A stretch of DNA of 64,000 bases, from positions 5,642,001-5,706,000 of the forward strand of contig OY756960.1 of the NCBI GenBank assembly GCA_963580455.1, in the 5' to 3' direction. Both the position numbers and the translations under genes were made by a program. The notes beneath the pieces were generated by a model that saw only the letters and a program-made list of their open reading frames with translations, was not told the origin of the DNA and did no database searches. This document shows, piece after piece, positions 1-12,891 of this stretch (its first letter is position 1; each line of letters begins with the position of its first letter). This stretch comes from Euonymus europaeus (lineage: Eukaryota > Streptophyta > Magnoliopsida > Celastrales > Celastraceae).

Positions 1-147
1 ATATGAAGATTGCTTATATATTCCAATGTGACATTAACAACCTATAATATTGTGACATGCATATAATGTTATACTATCTAAATGGACAGCCTAATACATT
101 GTCAACGACAATGCCTATTAAGTTGTTACATCTGGAGCCAAAAAACA
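1..147. repeat. Left flank with degenerate ~24-bp repeats
   Basis: AT-rich sequence with two degenerate copies of a ~24-bp unit (about 84-106 and 107-130; core like GCCTATTACATTGTC). Three more copies of the same unit lie at 12639-12712, on the far side of the Harbinger element. I infer that one short array was split by the Harbinger insertion. The array borders a broken FAR1-like gene (12.9-13.9 kb) and may be subterminal sequence of that MULE-type element. No gene is seen in this stretch. Confidence 0.5.
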
Positions 148-1746
148 TTATAGGTGTTTGGCCCAGCATTTCAGCACCACATTTATCGTCCATTTTGAAC
201 GTAACGTGGTTATGAGTGTTTGGTGAAATCGTGGTGTGTTCCAGCACCACGATTTAGACAAACACAGTTCAACCTGTCTTAATCGCACCAGCCTCAACGT
301 TCTCAATCTGTGACGAGAAGTGGCCGCTCCTCTGCCTGCTACGAATGATCTGGTACGTTCCATCAACCCTTGCCTCTTTGTTTTTCCTCTCTCTCTACTC
401 GCCTCTCTCATCTAATAGACTATCTATGCAATTTGCAGAGATGAACTAGCAGCTTCGCCTCGTTCCAAACAAGATTCAGGTACTCATCTTGTTACATTGT
501 TGCACAATTGCACTGATATTCTTCTCCTTTTCGGTTTCTTCTTCTCGCTATCTTTTGATTTGTCTAGATCTGCTTATTGGCCTCCAAACAGAATTGAATT
601 GGTACCGATTCTTTGTATGATGACCTATTATTCAAAGATTAAAGTAATGAAGTCGAATTTTGTAAAATTTTGAAACTTGAAGATGTTTGTGTCGGCTTAA
701 TCTATGAATTTCTAATTTGCTGGGGTTCTAATTAACGTCTTCTAAAGTTTAAAGTTCTGATTTTTCTTTTTTTTAGATGAAATGTTTTTTTCTTGTTTTT
801 TGCTATTGATTGTTAAATACAGTTCTACAACAAGAATTACATCTTAGCTCAGAGCACCATAATCATGCTAGAGAACATAACGAATACACAACCTACATAG
901 AAATAAGCTTATTAGAAAGCTTAAACTAGTTTGAGTACCTAAGTACGTACCTTTATTTTATTTGTTTTGGAGAGTCAATCTCTTTTTACTTTCAATATAC
1001 CTGGTGGCATTCATTGGTCATGTGGAGCATTTTTAATTTTCATGGTTTTCAGCTTTTCTTTAGATTGGTTGATTAGAGCTCCATTTGTTTGCTGATAAAA
1101 ATGTGAATGCTGATTGTATTTGGAACTGTGCAATTGTGTTGTTTGTGTAGAAAAGTAGAAGATCTGAACACAATACAAAAAAGGTAGGGACTGCATTGCT
1201 AGTTGAACTTTGTTTTTCCTGATAAGATGTCTAGCTATAAAATTTTGTTTGAGTTCACTGTTTCTCTATATTCTGCATCAAGGCAAACTACTACGAAATT
1301 TCTCGTCTAATAATTTTGTTGTCTAAGCTTTGTTATAAAACATGTGATGTCTTGATGAAGGGGTGGGGGTTCTAAAATGTGATTCTCATGATAAGTACTA
1401 GTTCAAGTTTCTTGAGATTCTATGTTTGAATAATGTTATTTTCTCATCCGCATTGCCTTCAAAAGAGATGGTTCAACTGTCCATGATACTGATGCTCTGC
1501 AACAATAGATTTTCTTGAGGGGCAAAAACTCCTGGTGATGTATGTTAAGTAATAATTCACTTATTCTGTTTCTACTGCTCATGAAAAATTGGATTTGTTA
1601 AACCATCTATATAAGAATATACAATGCTACTAATAAAATAATAATAAGGATAAATTCTTCTGGATTTTAGCATCATATATTTGTTTTGTCTTTTTTAGTT
1701 TCTGAGCATTGTATATTGCTTGCTGTTTGTCTTATTATCTATGAAT

Positions 1747-4700
1747 TTATGGATACTGCTACTAGTATGAGTACCACCACCCTGCCCCCTACACAATCTG
1801 CTAAGGAGCAGACAAGGCTAATTGAGACTCTGCCTAAACAAGATTTTTTGTGAATCGCTGTGTTGAACAAGTGTAGGCGGGTAGGAGGCCCGAATCTCAC
1901 TTCAACAAGGAAGGGTGGCAAAAAATAGTGGCTGGATTTGCAGAACAAACTAGGAAAAGGTATGATCAACCACAGATGAAGAATAAATTAGATAATTTGA
2001 AGAAATATTATAAACTGTGGCAGAAGTTGAAACTACATGACACTGGGACTGGATGAGACTCTGTGCGCAACACCATTCTTGTAGACAACGAATGGTGGGA
2101 GAGGAAAATTAAGGTAAATTAAAATGTTTATGCATGGTTTGACTTCATCTTAGTAATATGTAATTTTGGTTTCATTACTCATTTTCACTCATTCTTTTTA
2201 ATGATTTTTAGGAGGACAACAAAGTTGCTAAGTTTCCCCTTGCAGGACCTGAAAATTTGGAGGATTTGGAGTTTCTATTTAGTGGTTTATGTGCAACTGG
2301 TAAATATGCCTTCATGCCGAGAGCAACATCCAAGGGTACTGATCATGCTGAGCCGAAGCAAAGAAGGAGATCAAGCACTTGATAGAATGCGGATATCGCT
2401 TCGATCAACACTGATGAATCCACCAATCCTGAGTCTGAAATTGAGGCAGAGACAGATGGGAAGAAGAGGCATAGGGCATCTGATATTCGTGCTGATCTCT
2501 TTGATTCATTGAACAAGTTGATCTTGATTGTCCATAGAAAAACAAAATCCATCGCCATCACATCGGTAGCAGATCATAAGAGTGAGATTATGGATTGCTT
2601 GCGAATGCTAGAGGGTATTCCAGAAGTGGCTTGTGGTGGACCATTTCTTGACTTTACTTTGTTGCTCTTCAAGGATAAAGGGAATTGTGACTACTTCAAG
2701 AGTTTTTCTTTCCGCACAGATTGGTAGCTGATGTAATACCCCGACCCGAAAATATTCAACAAGAAAAATAATAATAGCAATTAAATTGTTATTTTGAGTT
2801 TGGGAGAATACCAAGTATTGGGTTAAACTAGACTATGAATGAATTAGTAATTAATAAAATTAAATAAGTAAATTTTATTAATTAACTTAAAAAAATAAAT
2901 AAATTAAAAAAAACAACAAGTGTCCACTTTCGGTGGGCAATTATGGGCCACAAATTGGCCACGTGAGTTGGCCAATTTGTGGCCAAGTCCAAGTGTTTAA
3001 AAAAAAAATAGAATGAAATGGCTAGCGACATTTCACAAAATCAAATGAAAGAAACAGACATGTGATGCCGAGAGAGAGATAAGGAGGAAAGAAGGAGTTA
3101 GGAAGGATTAAAGTTGGGTTTTGAAGAATTTATGGAGCTTAGCATGTTTCAAGAAGGATTAAAGGAGGAGTTGTGATTTTAAGGTAAGTTTTCTATAGAT
3201 TTTCATAGTTAGGTTTTTATGGGTTTTGTAGATTAAAGCTTGAATTTTGATTATTTGAGATAATAAGGTTTAAATAGGTTGATTTATACTTAATTGTGTA
3301 TGTATTTGTTAGATTTGAGTTGATTGGAAGATTTTCAAGCTTGAGAGCTTTGGGTGAAAATTCTAGAGAGAGAAAGGTAGGATTCTTTGAAATTATGGTT
3401 TAATTTACATTTATATATGTTATTGGAGAGATATAAATTGTGAAATGGGTTGTGAATTTGCCATATATTAGGTTGGGGGTTCAAACCCTAGAATTTGGAA
3501 ATTTCTGATTTTTTGTGAAATTACGTGGATTCGAGGTAGGGGATTCTAGCCCATTCTATTTGTTCTCGTTTTAATATTTTAATTGCGGTTTCTCTCGTTA
3601 TTGATCTTTATATTTGTGTTCTTTCCTTACTTGCTTCCTAAGGAAGAACGAACCTAGGATTGTTCTCGTGTTTCATAAAATGTTAGATTGCATGCCCGAT
3701 TGATTGTTTGGTCTTATACCAAACATGTTTGGTTCGTGTTCATGCATCATGAGTAGTTATCTATATAACTAAGATTCGTTTATATTTGTATTGATTCCAT
3801 GGCATGACATTGTTGTATTAGAGCCACATGGAAGTACGAGTATGGATTCATGACTTTCGTAGGTTGTTTGAACGTCATATGGGTGGAAGGTTGTGGAACC
3901 CTGGCTTGGTTGCAACCGGATGACATCCTTATGAGGCAACGTATTGGGGTCCCGAGGGATTGATTCAAGGAACCAGAGTCAGTATGGACAAGGTTGGCGC
4001 CTTGTAATTGGTCATATTTTTCTTATGAGTTGTAAGGTGGCGGTGTTCACCGAAGTCGATATGTTGGGATGGATGTCGAGGCATCATCCTAGCAGTACTC
4101 ACTGGGAGGAAACGGGACCGCTAATTTTGAGTATTTGATATGATGGTTCATAGTCTTTAGCATGCTGCTGCATTGACTTCTTTAAAAATTCAGCTTATAT
4201 ATTATGCTATCTTGTTTTATCCCTACTGAACCATTGCTCACCCTTTACTTCTTTCCTTCCCACACAAGTGAGACTGGTAATGATACCAGCGCTACGGATC
4301 TGTAGGAGGCGGGATGACATGGTGCCACCTGGAGACATTAGGTTGGGAATAGATTAAAGGATTGACCTCCTTTATTTTGTTAATTAATATATTTGTGGGT
4401 TGACGATGTGTATTCGAATTATATATGTGAACACGTTGTCGGTGTGTGGTGGTGCGGTTAGGAGGGTGCCTTGTGTTAGGACTCCTACACCTAGATGTGA
4501 ACTTTACGGTTAATTGCATGTTGATACATAAACGGATGTTGTGTTTAATTATGTTTTGCGGGTGCATGCTGTAGATGGCCTGAGGCTCTGCCTAGGACCG
4601 TGAATGCATGTGATGTGACGGCCGGAGGCCTTATATGGTTAGATAAATTTGTGTTGCGTTTCAGGTGGAAATGGTAGATTAAATATCATTTTGATAATGT

Positions 4701-4840
4701 GAGGATTATACATTTTATGTATAATAGTTGGGTTCAAACAGTAGCGCCTTTAGGGTCAGGGCGTTACAGCTGAACTGCCCGATGGCAGAGTTCAAAAAAC
4801 AGGGGCCGGTGGTGCATCTTCTATGCCATAAAGAGATTAT
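1747..4840 (+). pseudogene. Harbinger ORF1, Myb/SANT-like DNA-binding protein, broken
   Basis: Conceptual translation around 1850-2115 shows the Myb/SANT-like signature of Harbinger ORF1 proteins: FCE...QV.AGRRPESHFN, EGWQKIVAGF, KNKLDNLKKYYKLW, then NEWWERKIK. This domain is known to bind transposon ends or partner the transposase. An intron-like gap follows (about 2115-2212). The coding sense then resumes with KFPLAGPENLEDLEFLF and a C-terminal part with CLRMLEGIPEV at about 2600-2640. Stops and frameshifts occur (near 1851, 2055 and 2380). The end of the gene is cut by a 2 kb LTR at 2732-4768, and the tail continues after it, to about 4840. Confidence 0.75.
2732..4768 (+). mobile_element. 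Solo LTR A (gypsy-like), target duplication GCTGA
   Basis: The unit begins TGTAATACCCCGACCC and ends GGGCGTTACA, so it has TG...CA ends with inverted termini. It is flanked on both sides by GCTGA (2727-2731 and 4769-4773). It is 2,037 bp with no gag or pol. Internal landmarks shared with the units at 5480, 6213 and 54898 are a GGAAGAACGAACC box, a CTACTGA..CTCACCC tract, and a GAGACTGGT...GTAGGAGGCGG block near 4270-4315. I read it as a solo LTR; a non-coding LTR-type element is the alternative. Confidence 0.85.
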
Positions 4841-5107
4841 CCTTATTTATTGTTCAATTATTATGTTGAACTTTTTTATTTGTGTCTAGTCACTGAGTCT
4901 ACTGATTCTGCAGGATTTGGTTTATGATTTGTACTTTGTTGGATTTTATGGATGCTACTTGTGTATTTGTTGTATTATTTTTAATTGCCACAGTTGACTT
5001 TGTTGATTTTGTTTTATTGGATTGTATTGTTCATGATATTGTTGAAGGTTAATTAAGTTGAATGCTAATATATTGCTTTGTGACTTTGCTAGAATTGTTG
5101 ACTCAAA
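4769..5107. other. Harbinger ORF1 tail and intergenic spacer
   Basis: Resumes Harbinger sequence after the GCTGA duplication. The ORF1 tail runs to about 4840, followed by AT-rich spacer before the transposase start at 5108. No other gene is seen. Confidence 0.6.
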
Positions 5108-6212
5108 ATGGCGGGAAATGATCCTCAAGATGGTTCTGAGAATGATCCATTTAATTTGGTTGGCATTGCTGTCTGCGTCGGTGCAGTGGTTGCTGTAGAT
5201 GAATTAATGTCTCCTATTCAAAATCAACCTCATTTGCCACTAGAATACACGGGGCATATGTACATGACTGATCTACGTGGTAATCTGCATAATTATTTGA
5301 ATATTTTGAGGATGGATAGAAGGGTATTTAGAGATTTGTGCGAACAATTGAGCATGAGGTACGAGCTCGAACGAACCCATGATGTCATTCTTATTGAGCT
5401 TGTTGGTATGTTTGTCTACACTGTTGCTCATGGGATTGGAAATCAAGTTATATCGAATCGATTTAAGCATTCTGGAGAATGTGAAACCTCGACCCAAAAA
5501 TATTAGGTTTGGTTAAATTTTGAGTAATAAGTTATGGAGAATGGATTTGAAGAGTTTACGGACCATTCAAGTTGTATAAGACCGCAAAGAATCGTTTTTG
5601 AGCAAGGTTCACTAATTGGGCCATAACTTTAAGCACACATATCCGTTTCGGGCCCATAATATATCAAATCAAAGCTTAGACCGAGCCGGGGAATAAATTT
5701 GAGGAAAAACAGAGTTCTGTGAACAGTAATTCTTCCGGATGGATATGCCTAGAGTGAGGGCAGTGGATTACGGGAACAGTAATTCGTCCGGACGGATACT
5801 CAGGGCGTCCGAACGGCTGTCTGGATTTCAGTTTTAAAAGAGCAGAAATCGTCATTTAGAAGAGAAACTCAAAGGAAGCCGAGAAGAGAGAGAAAAAGTG
5901 AGAAACTTAGAGAGAGAAGGAGATTTGTTGAGGTTTTTGCTTGGTTTTCCATGGATTCATGAAGCATGTCAAGAATCAAGGTGGAATCAAGGAAGATTTG
6001 AAGGTTTGAGGTGAGTTTTCATAGTTTTGGAATTCTAGGGTTTTTCCTAGATTTGTTTGATTCTTTAATAGATGGAAGGTAAGGCTTAGATATGTTGATT
6101 ATAAGGTTATTTATGATTGTTTTACTAGTTTGAATCGTTGGCTTAGGCTAGGTTTCGAATTTGGAGAAGTTGGAGGATTTTGGGAAAAATCCTAGAGAGA
6201 GAAAGTAAGTTC

Positions 6213-8307
6213 TGTGAGATCCCGAACCAAAAATATTATGTTTGGTTAAATTTTAAGTAATAAATTATTGAAAAATGGGTTCGAAGTGATAACGGACCAT
6301 TGGAAGTGTATAAGGCCTAAATGATAGTTTTTGAACTAGGTTCGGTAAATCGGTCATAACTTTTAGCACAGATGTCTGTTTCGGGCCCATAATATATCAA
6401 ATCAAATCGAAGCTAAGAACGAGACGGAGCTAAAAATGTAAGGCCACATGCCTAGGAGGTCGCCTAGGCTTGTAAAAAGTTGCACGGGACAGTGGGTTCA
6501 AAATTTAAACTTAAGGCCAATGCGCCTAGGCGCAAATTCTGAGCGCCTAGGCGCTCCCCGAGCTGTTAAAAGCCAGTGCGCGACCAGAACTTAATCGTTG
6601 TGAAAAATTCCGACGTTTAGAGAGAGAGAGAGAGAAATAGAGAGATCAAGAGAGATTCTTGGGAGATTTCAAGGATTGAAGCTTGGATTGAAGGATAGAA
6701 GAAGATTAAAGAAGAGTTTGACAAAGTTGGAGGGATTTGAGGTAAGTTTCTAGTTTCCATAAAACCTAGGGTTTTTGTAATTTCGAATGGAACTTCGAAT
6801 GGCTGTTTTAGAATGACTATAGAGGTTGATTTAAGTCTATATATGTTGATATATACTAGGTTGTTTGAAGATTTGGTGGATTGAAGGTTTGAAGGCTTGA
6901 ACTTAGCATATTTGGGTTCTAGAGAGAGAAAGGTAATTTTCTCTTAAGTTGTTGGTTTGATTTATGTTGATTATGGTTATGGGGGATTAATTTGTGGGAT
7001 TGGGTGATGAATTTGCTATATGGTAGGTTCGGAAACTCAAACCCTAATATTTGGGAAAAACTTGTAGTTTGTGATAGCTTGGAATTGAGGTAGGGATTCT
7101 TACCCCCATTTTCTTTCGTATTGTTCTTCTCTAAAGAGCGGTTGAAATTCTTCATTGGTCTTTATTATTTGTGTTCTCGCCTAAATTGTTCCTTAGGAAG
7201 AACGAACCTTGTTGTTGGTTATTGATGAATTTGCATACCCTTTGAATGCTTAATCATCTATTGGGCATGATAAACCTCGTTCATGCATCATGTAGTTATG
7301 TACGTATATAGGATTGTTATATATACGTGCTTCTTTTGCATGACATTATTGGACATGAATTATAGATGCATTGGGTCTATGAGTATGGACTCGTAGTATC
7401 CTTAGGTTATACTTTTGTGATGATGTTGGATACCGAATGGGCACATTGTTGCCGGAAATCGGGATTTCCATGATGTAGGTGCACCTATAGTCGTTTTGGG
7501 GCAAAGTGCAAGGGTTCCGATGATTTTCCGGAATATTCGTTGACTAGTGCCAGGCGCTGTAGGGTGTAGCCCGAGGTTATGCATTGTTGTGACATTTTAG
7601 GATGTCATGTTGCTGCATTGAGCTTGTTTCAATATTCAGCCTTTACGTTCTTATGATTCATTTTGTTTTCCCTACTGAGCCTCCTGCTCACCCTATTACT
7701 TTTCTGTATCCTTCAGGTGAGACTGGTGCTGAGAACCAAGCTGCGGATCAGTAGGAGGCGGCGTGACATGGAAGGCCACCCTAGGAGCACTAGGATATGT
7801 ATTTGGTTGTTTGAGAACCTTGGTTATGAATTAAGTACATGTAGTACTTTTATTGGTTGACTATTATGTTGCTTAAATACCTTTTCGGTATGTTTGATGG
7901 ATGGTCGGGAGGTATGCCGTGTGATCGGGACTCTCGTACCTGGATATAGGACCTTGGGTCCGGATTGATAGACTTTGATAGTCTCTGATGATATTATTGA
8001 TATGAATATGTTTTGCTTATTGATTGCATGTGATTAGGAGGCCTGAGGCCCTGCCTAGTATGTGAATGTGGATAAATGGCCAGAGGACCTGTTGGGCTGC
8101 GGAACTTCTCTGATTATTATTGATTATTTTTTCGTGTTAAATGAGATGTGACTCCAGGTTGGCACCCCCCGATATACGGGGAGGTGCCGTCGGATTTCTG
8201 TTAGAATCCGGGGTTAGGTTGGCGTGTGGTGAGGTCCTTAGTGACGGGGCACACGCCTAAAGTAGTGCTCCCGGCTCAGTGCGCGAATTCTGGGTCAGGG
8301 CGTCACA
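6213..8307 (+). mobile_element. Solo LTR C nested in B, duplication AGTTC
   Basis: The unit begins TGTGAGATCCCGAACC and ends GGGCGTCACA, flanked by AGTTC at 6208-6212 and 8308-8312. It is 2,095 bp with no coding region. It is the same family and strand as B, so it is a younger insertion of the family into its own older copy. The GAGACTGGT...GTAGGAGGCGG block is at about 7719-7760, and the short box GGCACCCCCCGATATACGGGG is at 8161. Confidence 0.88.
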
Positions 8308-8697
8308 AGTTCTCTTGATTAATATTTGATTTTATGTTATTATTGTTTAATTAGTGTTGTTAATATGATATTATGGGTGCGGAACGCTTGAATTGATAGG
8401 TGGGTGAAAGAGGACCAAAAAAAATCCTAACTTTTGGAATTTGCTATTGTAAGTGGTGCTTAATTGAGGTAGGGGATTTCTTGACCAATTCACTTTCATA
8501 TCATTCTTTTTCTCTTTAAATTTTGGTTCGTATCCTCATTGGTCCTTACGTTTGTGTTCTTGCCTTATTGTTTCTAAGGAAGAACGAACTTAGGATTTAT
8601 TCTTGTTTTTCTCTTGAAATGTAGATTGCATTAAACCTTGTTCATGTTCAATTGCTTATTATGCAATGATTGATCATTCATGCATCATGAGTAGCTT

Positions 8698-8725
8698 TAA
8701 ATATATATATATATATATATATATA
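8698..8725. repeat. (TA)n microsatellite
   Basis: About 13 uninterrupted AT/TA dinucleotides inside LTR unit B. Confidence 0.9.
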
Positions 8726-10679
8726 AGAGAAGTGTATATATATTAATTGAGGGCATGAAGCATGAGTACATTAGAAATTGCATGGGATGCTCGAGTATGG
8801 ACTCGGGAATAGGGAACTACTTGAACCTCACATGGGAGGATGGTTGAATGTTGGGCTTGGCATCAATCAAATGACTTCATGTGAGGCAACACACTTGAGG
8901 TGTGGGTGTGATGGGACTCACACAACCGGGTGACTTTCTGGGGATGGTACGATTAATTCATTAATGGTTGGGAGAACCAGAAATGAATGAGGAAATGTGA
9001 TGAGTCGGCTTGCATCCATTGATGGTTGGGAGAACCAGGATGAGTGTCCGATGTTGTGATCAAGACATGATTGGGATGATCATGGTCTTGATTGTTGTTG
9101 ATGATTCATTGTTGGAATTATGGAACTATGTTTGGTTTTCCCTAGAAAGGTCACTTGAGTGTTATTATTGTGTTATGTGACATGCGCATTTGGGATATCA
9201 TATTGTTGCATTTCCTTTTTATTGGATTCAGCCTATAATGATTGTTTGCTCTTTACTCTACTGAGCTTCTAGCTCAACCTTTTATTTCCTTCCTTCCTAC
9301 AAGTGAGACTGGTACTAGTGCCGGTGTTGCAGATCAGTAGAGACGGAGTTGTGGTATGGATGGCACTTTGACTAGGGTTAGGATTTTGGAATAGTGAGTG
9401 CGTTGCACTTTGTTTATTTCCACGCTTGTTGTATTAGATAATATATGATTTATCTACTGTGGGCATCGGTGTGTGTGTTTTGGTACGGTTAGAAGGTAAT
9501 TTATGTGATTGTAACTTCTGAACCGGGGGTGGACTCTGAGTCCTGTTAAATGATGTTTGGAATTATTTCTATTATGTGAAATGTGATACTTGTGTGAGAA
9601 TCAGTTTGTGCATGCTGCTAGATGGCCTGAGGCCCTGCTAGTTTGGAATTTGCATGCTGATAGATGGCCAGAGGCCATGCTAGGTTATAATATGATTGTT
9701 GTAATTATTGTTGCGTTTTGTTACAGGTAGGCATTCCCCGATATACGGGGAGATGCTGCCGGATTTTTGACTGGGGTTGTTGTCCTGGTTGAGTGAACTG
9801 GGTTAATGACTAAGGAAGTGGATCACATTGATGACCCAGGAAGGTGCGGTGAGCACCACGTGACGTTCCCAAAATTGGGGCGTTACAGAGAAACTGTATC
9901 TCAACAATTTCGAAAGGTACTAGATAGTTTGATTTGGATGTCAGAAGACATCATCAAGCCTAGAGATCCGACATTCTCGACAGTACCGAGACACATAGCT
10001 GAGAACGAGAGATATTTCTCCTATTTTAGAGATTGTATTAGAGCCATTGATGGGACGCAGATTCCTACGGTAGTCTCAATGATGATCGAACCCAATTTAT
10101 TGGCAGGAAAGACATTGTGTCACAGAATCTCATGGCAGTATGTGATTTTGACATGTTGTTCACATTTGTCTGTGCAGGATGGGAGGGATCTACGCATGCA
10201 TATTTCAAGAGGTGCTTGCAAATGATGACAGTAACTTCCCCCACCCACCTCTTTGTTAGTAAAAATTTAGTGTTTAATGTAGATAATTTGACTGCATTTT
10301 GTTGTGGTGAATTTCTAAGTAAATGTTTGCTAATTTTGTAGGCAAATATTATTTGGTTGATAATGGATATCCAAATAAAATAGGATATTTAGCACCATAT
10401 CGATGGCATAGGTAGCACCTTGAGGTGTTATGCAATGGTCAAGATGTCAGTAGTCCACGGGAGCCATTAAATTATTATCACTTGTCTCTCCATTCCATCA
10501 TCAAGCGTTCATTTGGTGTGCTTAAGGCAAAGTGGCACATACTAACAAAAATGCCCTCGTATCCTTTCGATATCCAGGTAAAGATCGTTTTGGCCTGTAT
10601 GGCTCTACACAATTTTGCACGATTGAGTGAAATACAGGATCTAGATTTCTTTGCATACGAGGATGAGAACATTCAGATG

Positions 10680-12189
10680 TGTCGTTAGTAACAATTTAAA
10701 ATAACCTACAAATGTACAATTAATATATATAGTGAACAAGTAAGAGTCGATCCCACAAGGAGTGATGCTAATAGATATACAATCTTACACCTGAATATAA
10801 TTGATACAAGGGGGGTTAAATCTTGTAATAGATAAAAATTAAGACAAAGAAATTCATGTTAAGAACAAAAATGAGAATTAATGAAAACAATAGCTAAGAC
10901 TCACTATCCACCACAAAACATTCAAACAATTCATAAGAAATAATAGAGTAACAATTTAAACAAGCATATGATGACAACATTCACAACAAGGTCATGGTCA
11001 AACTCAAGTTGTATGATTCTCTCTTAATTGCATGTAAAGTGTATGGCATCTACCTCATTACGTGTATTCTTAATTGAAATCTAGCATGGCATTTGCATCA
11101 ATCAACAATCAAGAATCCAATAAGAGTAAAGAGAATATGAATGTCACAAGAATCCTAATACATGGTATTTGTACTTAGGTATTCAAGAATTGATTTTTCA
11201 TAATTCATTTTCAACTGAATTATATGTTGCAAGAAAGAACATATTCAACAAGGCAATTGACCATGTTCTACAACAATTAATTCTAATACATGCTTCAAAG
11301 TTAGCTACTCAAAGAAACACAATATTAGAACTCACATAACATGGAAAAATCAAAATCATCATGCTTGTAGAAATTGAAATCCACACAACTTATAAAATTG
11401 AAAGCATGCTTAGGGCTTCAAGACAAGCCCTAACTAACAAGAGTTTAGTTATACATAACCAAATAAAACATGAAACATAAAAACATAATTACAAATACAA
11501 GCCTTATTTTCTTCTTTTCCTTCTCCTCTTTTTGCCTCCAATCCTTCTCCTTCTTTCCTTCTTGTCTCTAAGCTCCCCCTCCTAGCTCCTACTCCTCTCT
11601 ATTTATAGAGAAAATGAGCACATAGTGGAGGAGTTAGTGCCATCTTTTGGTGGTGGATTGTCCATCAAATTCGTGTGGTGGATTGTCCACTCTTTGAATG
11701 GAAATGGTATCATCAATGACATCAACATCCAATTACACACTAATATTGTAACTAAATCCTGGGCCTAAACGAAGCCTATTATGAACTCAAACCCTTCATC
11801 AATATTGTAGATACCAATGTGTAGATAATTATGGGCTTTTGAATCACTCAATTGGGACATCAGACGCTCAAGGGCTTCTAAAGGTCTGATCTGCAAACAG
11901 AAATTCTGCTTCGGATATAACTTCCAAACTTGACTTCAAGGAAACCTTTAGGGGCCCAAATGAACTCCGATTTCTATGAACCAATACTTCCTGAAAATCT
12001 TGAAATGTCCTCTAAACATTTGCTGAAGATCAAATCTCATTCCGACAGCTCTTACTAGCTCTTAACCTGCAAAACATCCAAGAAGATCTTAAGTACAATA
12101 ATCTTGAAAATTCAGCTTTTAAGCACAATTTCTTGGCATTGCTTTGGTATTATTTATCACTTTAAGAATGTATATTCTAGCACTTATCA
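10680..12189 (-). mobile_element. LTR-like insertion in the transposase 3' end
   Basis: On the minus strand this 1,510-bp unit begins TGATAAGTGCTAGAATA and ends CTAACGACA, giving TG...CA ends. Near its end it has CTTGTGGGATCGACTC, a sequence commonly seen near the 3' end of Athila/Tat-type LTRs. The flanking pentamers AGATG and AAACG agree at three of five positions, both differences being transitions, so the target duplication is only plausible. Removing the unit restores the transposase C-terminus. No coding potential is seen; a pyrimidine-rich tract lies at about 11500-11600. Confidence 0.6.
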
Positions 12190-12638
12190 AAACGGAGGAG
12201 GAGCGAGCACATCAGGCGACCCATAGGTTTGTGGTGAGGATATCCAGATGGATGTAGTTCGCGACATGATTGCAGCGGAGGTGTATGATCAGTAGTATAT
12301 TATAGTTGGAAGTTAAAATCCCACTTATTAAATAAATGTGTATATGAAAGTGGGTTACATTGATTAGTGTAGGATTATGTATGTATTTTATTTGTATTAT
12401 TTTATACGGATAATGTATTTAATATCATTTGTAAGTTAATTTAGTAGTAATTTGAAATAAATAAAATTTGAAGACACCAAATGCTAAACCGCATTTTGAA
12501 CGCCAAATGTTAATCTGCATTCAAACTCACAGCACTACAGTTTTAAATTCGAGATGCACCAAACGCTAAACTGCGTTTAAACACATCTCACAACACCACA
12601 ATTTTATATCTCACAACAATCCCAAACAGCACCATCAA

Positions 12639-12712
12639 TGGCAGTGCCTATTACATTGTCATGGGTAGTGCCCGTCACATTGTCATGGACACTGCCTATT
12701 ACATTAACTGTC
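12639..12712. repeat. Right part of split ~24-bp repeat array
   Basis: Three degenerate copies of a ~24-bp unit (starts about 12641, 12665 and 12688; core CAGTGCCTATTACATTGTCAT), matching the two copies at 84-130. The unit contains a loose inverted repeat, GACAGTG...CA(T/C)TGTC, which reappears near the second FAR1-like fragment at 23.4-23.6 kb. Confidence 0.55.
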
Positions 12713-12891
12713 ACATAACTAGGGACATAACATAATTCCATTACTTCACACACAGACATTGCTTCATATATTATAGACACGTATTTAAATAAAACCACAA
12801 ATCAAAACAAACTCATAACACCATAAAATGACCGCTAGACTTAAATAACTGAAATAAATCTACAAATGTACAAATTAACACAATAATTTTC

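Larger units (their letters stand above)
5480..9887 (+). mobile_element. Solo LTR B inserted in the transposase, duplication GAGAA
   Basis: The unit begins TGTGAAACCTCGACCC and ends GGGCGTTACA, with GAGAA on both sides (5475-5479 and 9888-9892). Removing it rejoins the transposase reading from HSGE to ETVS. It contains another complete LTR unit (6213-8307); without that it is about 2.3 kb. The longer length than its relatives comes partly from extra sequence near 8800-9060, where the motif GGTTGGGAGAACCAG recurs. It has the same internal landmarks as unit A. Confidence 0.88.
5108..12294 (+). pseudogene. PIF/Harbinger DDE transposase, split by insertions
   Basis: The N-terminal part (5108-5479) has the family pattern LRMDRRVFRDLCEQL, then a LVGMFVYTVAHG segment and NRFKHSGE. 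It stops exactly where LTR unit B starts and resumes at 9888 as ETVSQQFRKVLDSL. The nuclease domain follows: RAIDGTQIP (first acidic residue), MAVCDFDMLFTFVCAGWEGS, then VDNGYPNKIGYLAPYRW (second) after an intron-like gap ending near 10341, then HSIIKRSFGVLKAKW. Family members have Glu in the last motif where this copy has Lys, so the catalytic triad is lost. Frameshifts occur near 10100 and 10210. The C-terminal tail, MDVVRDMIAAEVYDQ then TAG at 12292-12294, lies beyond another insertion (10680-12189). Confidence 0.85.
150..12629 (+). mobile_element. PIF/Harbinger DNA transposon, nested and inactive
   Basis: The element holds the two genes expected of a plant PIF/Harbinger transposon in order: a Myb/SANT-like ORF1 (from about 1747) and a DDE transposase ORF2 (5108-12294). 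The outer ends carry related inverted motifs: GGTGTTTGG near 153 and, reversed, GGTGCTGTTTGG ending near 12634. A clean 3-bp target duplication is not visible, so the exact ends are approximate. Subtracting the inserted LTR units leaves about 4.5 kb, a normal size for the family. Positions 430-1740 hold no coding sequence I recognise and are probably leader or intron. Several frameshifts, stops and the insertions make it inactive. Confidence 0.8.

Noticed and set aside
5108..5506. A stand-alone small host protein
   Set aside because: It is the N-terminus of the Harbinger transposase, cut by the LTR at 5480; the last nine codons are LTR sequence.
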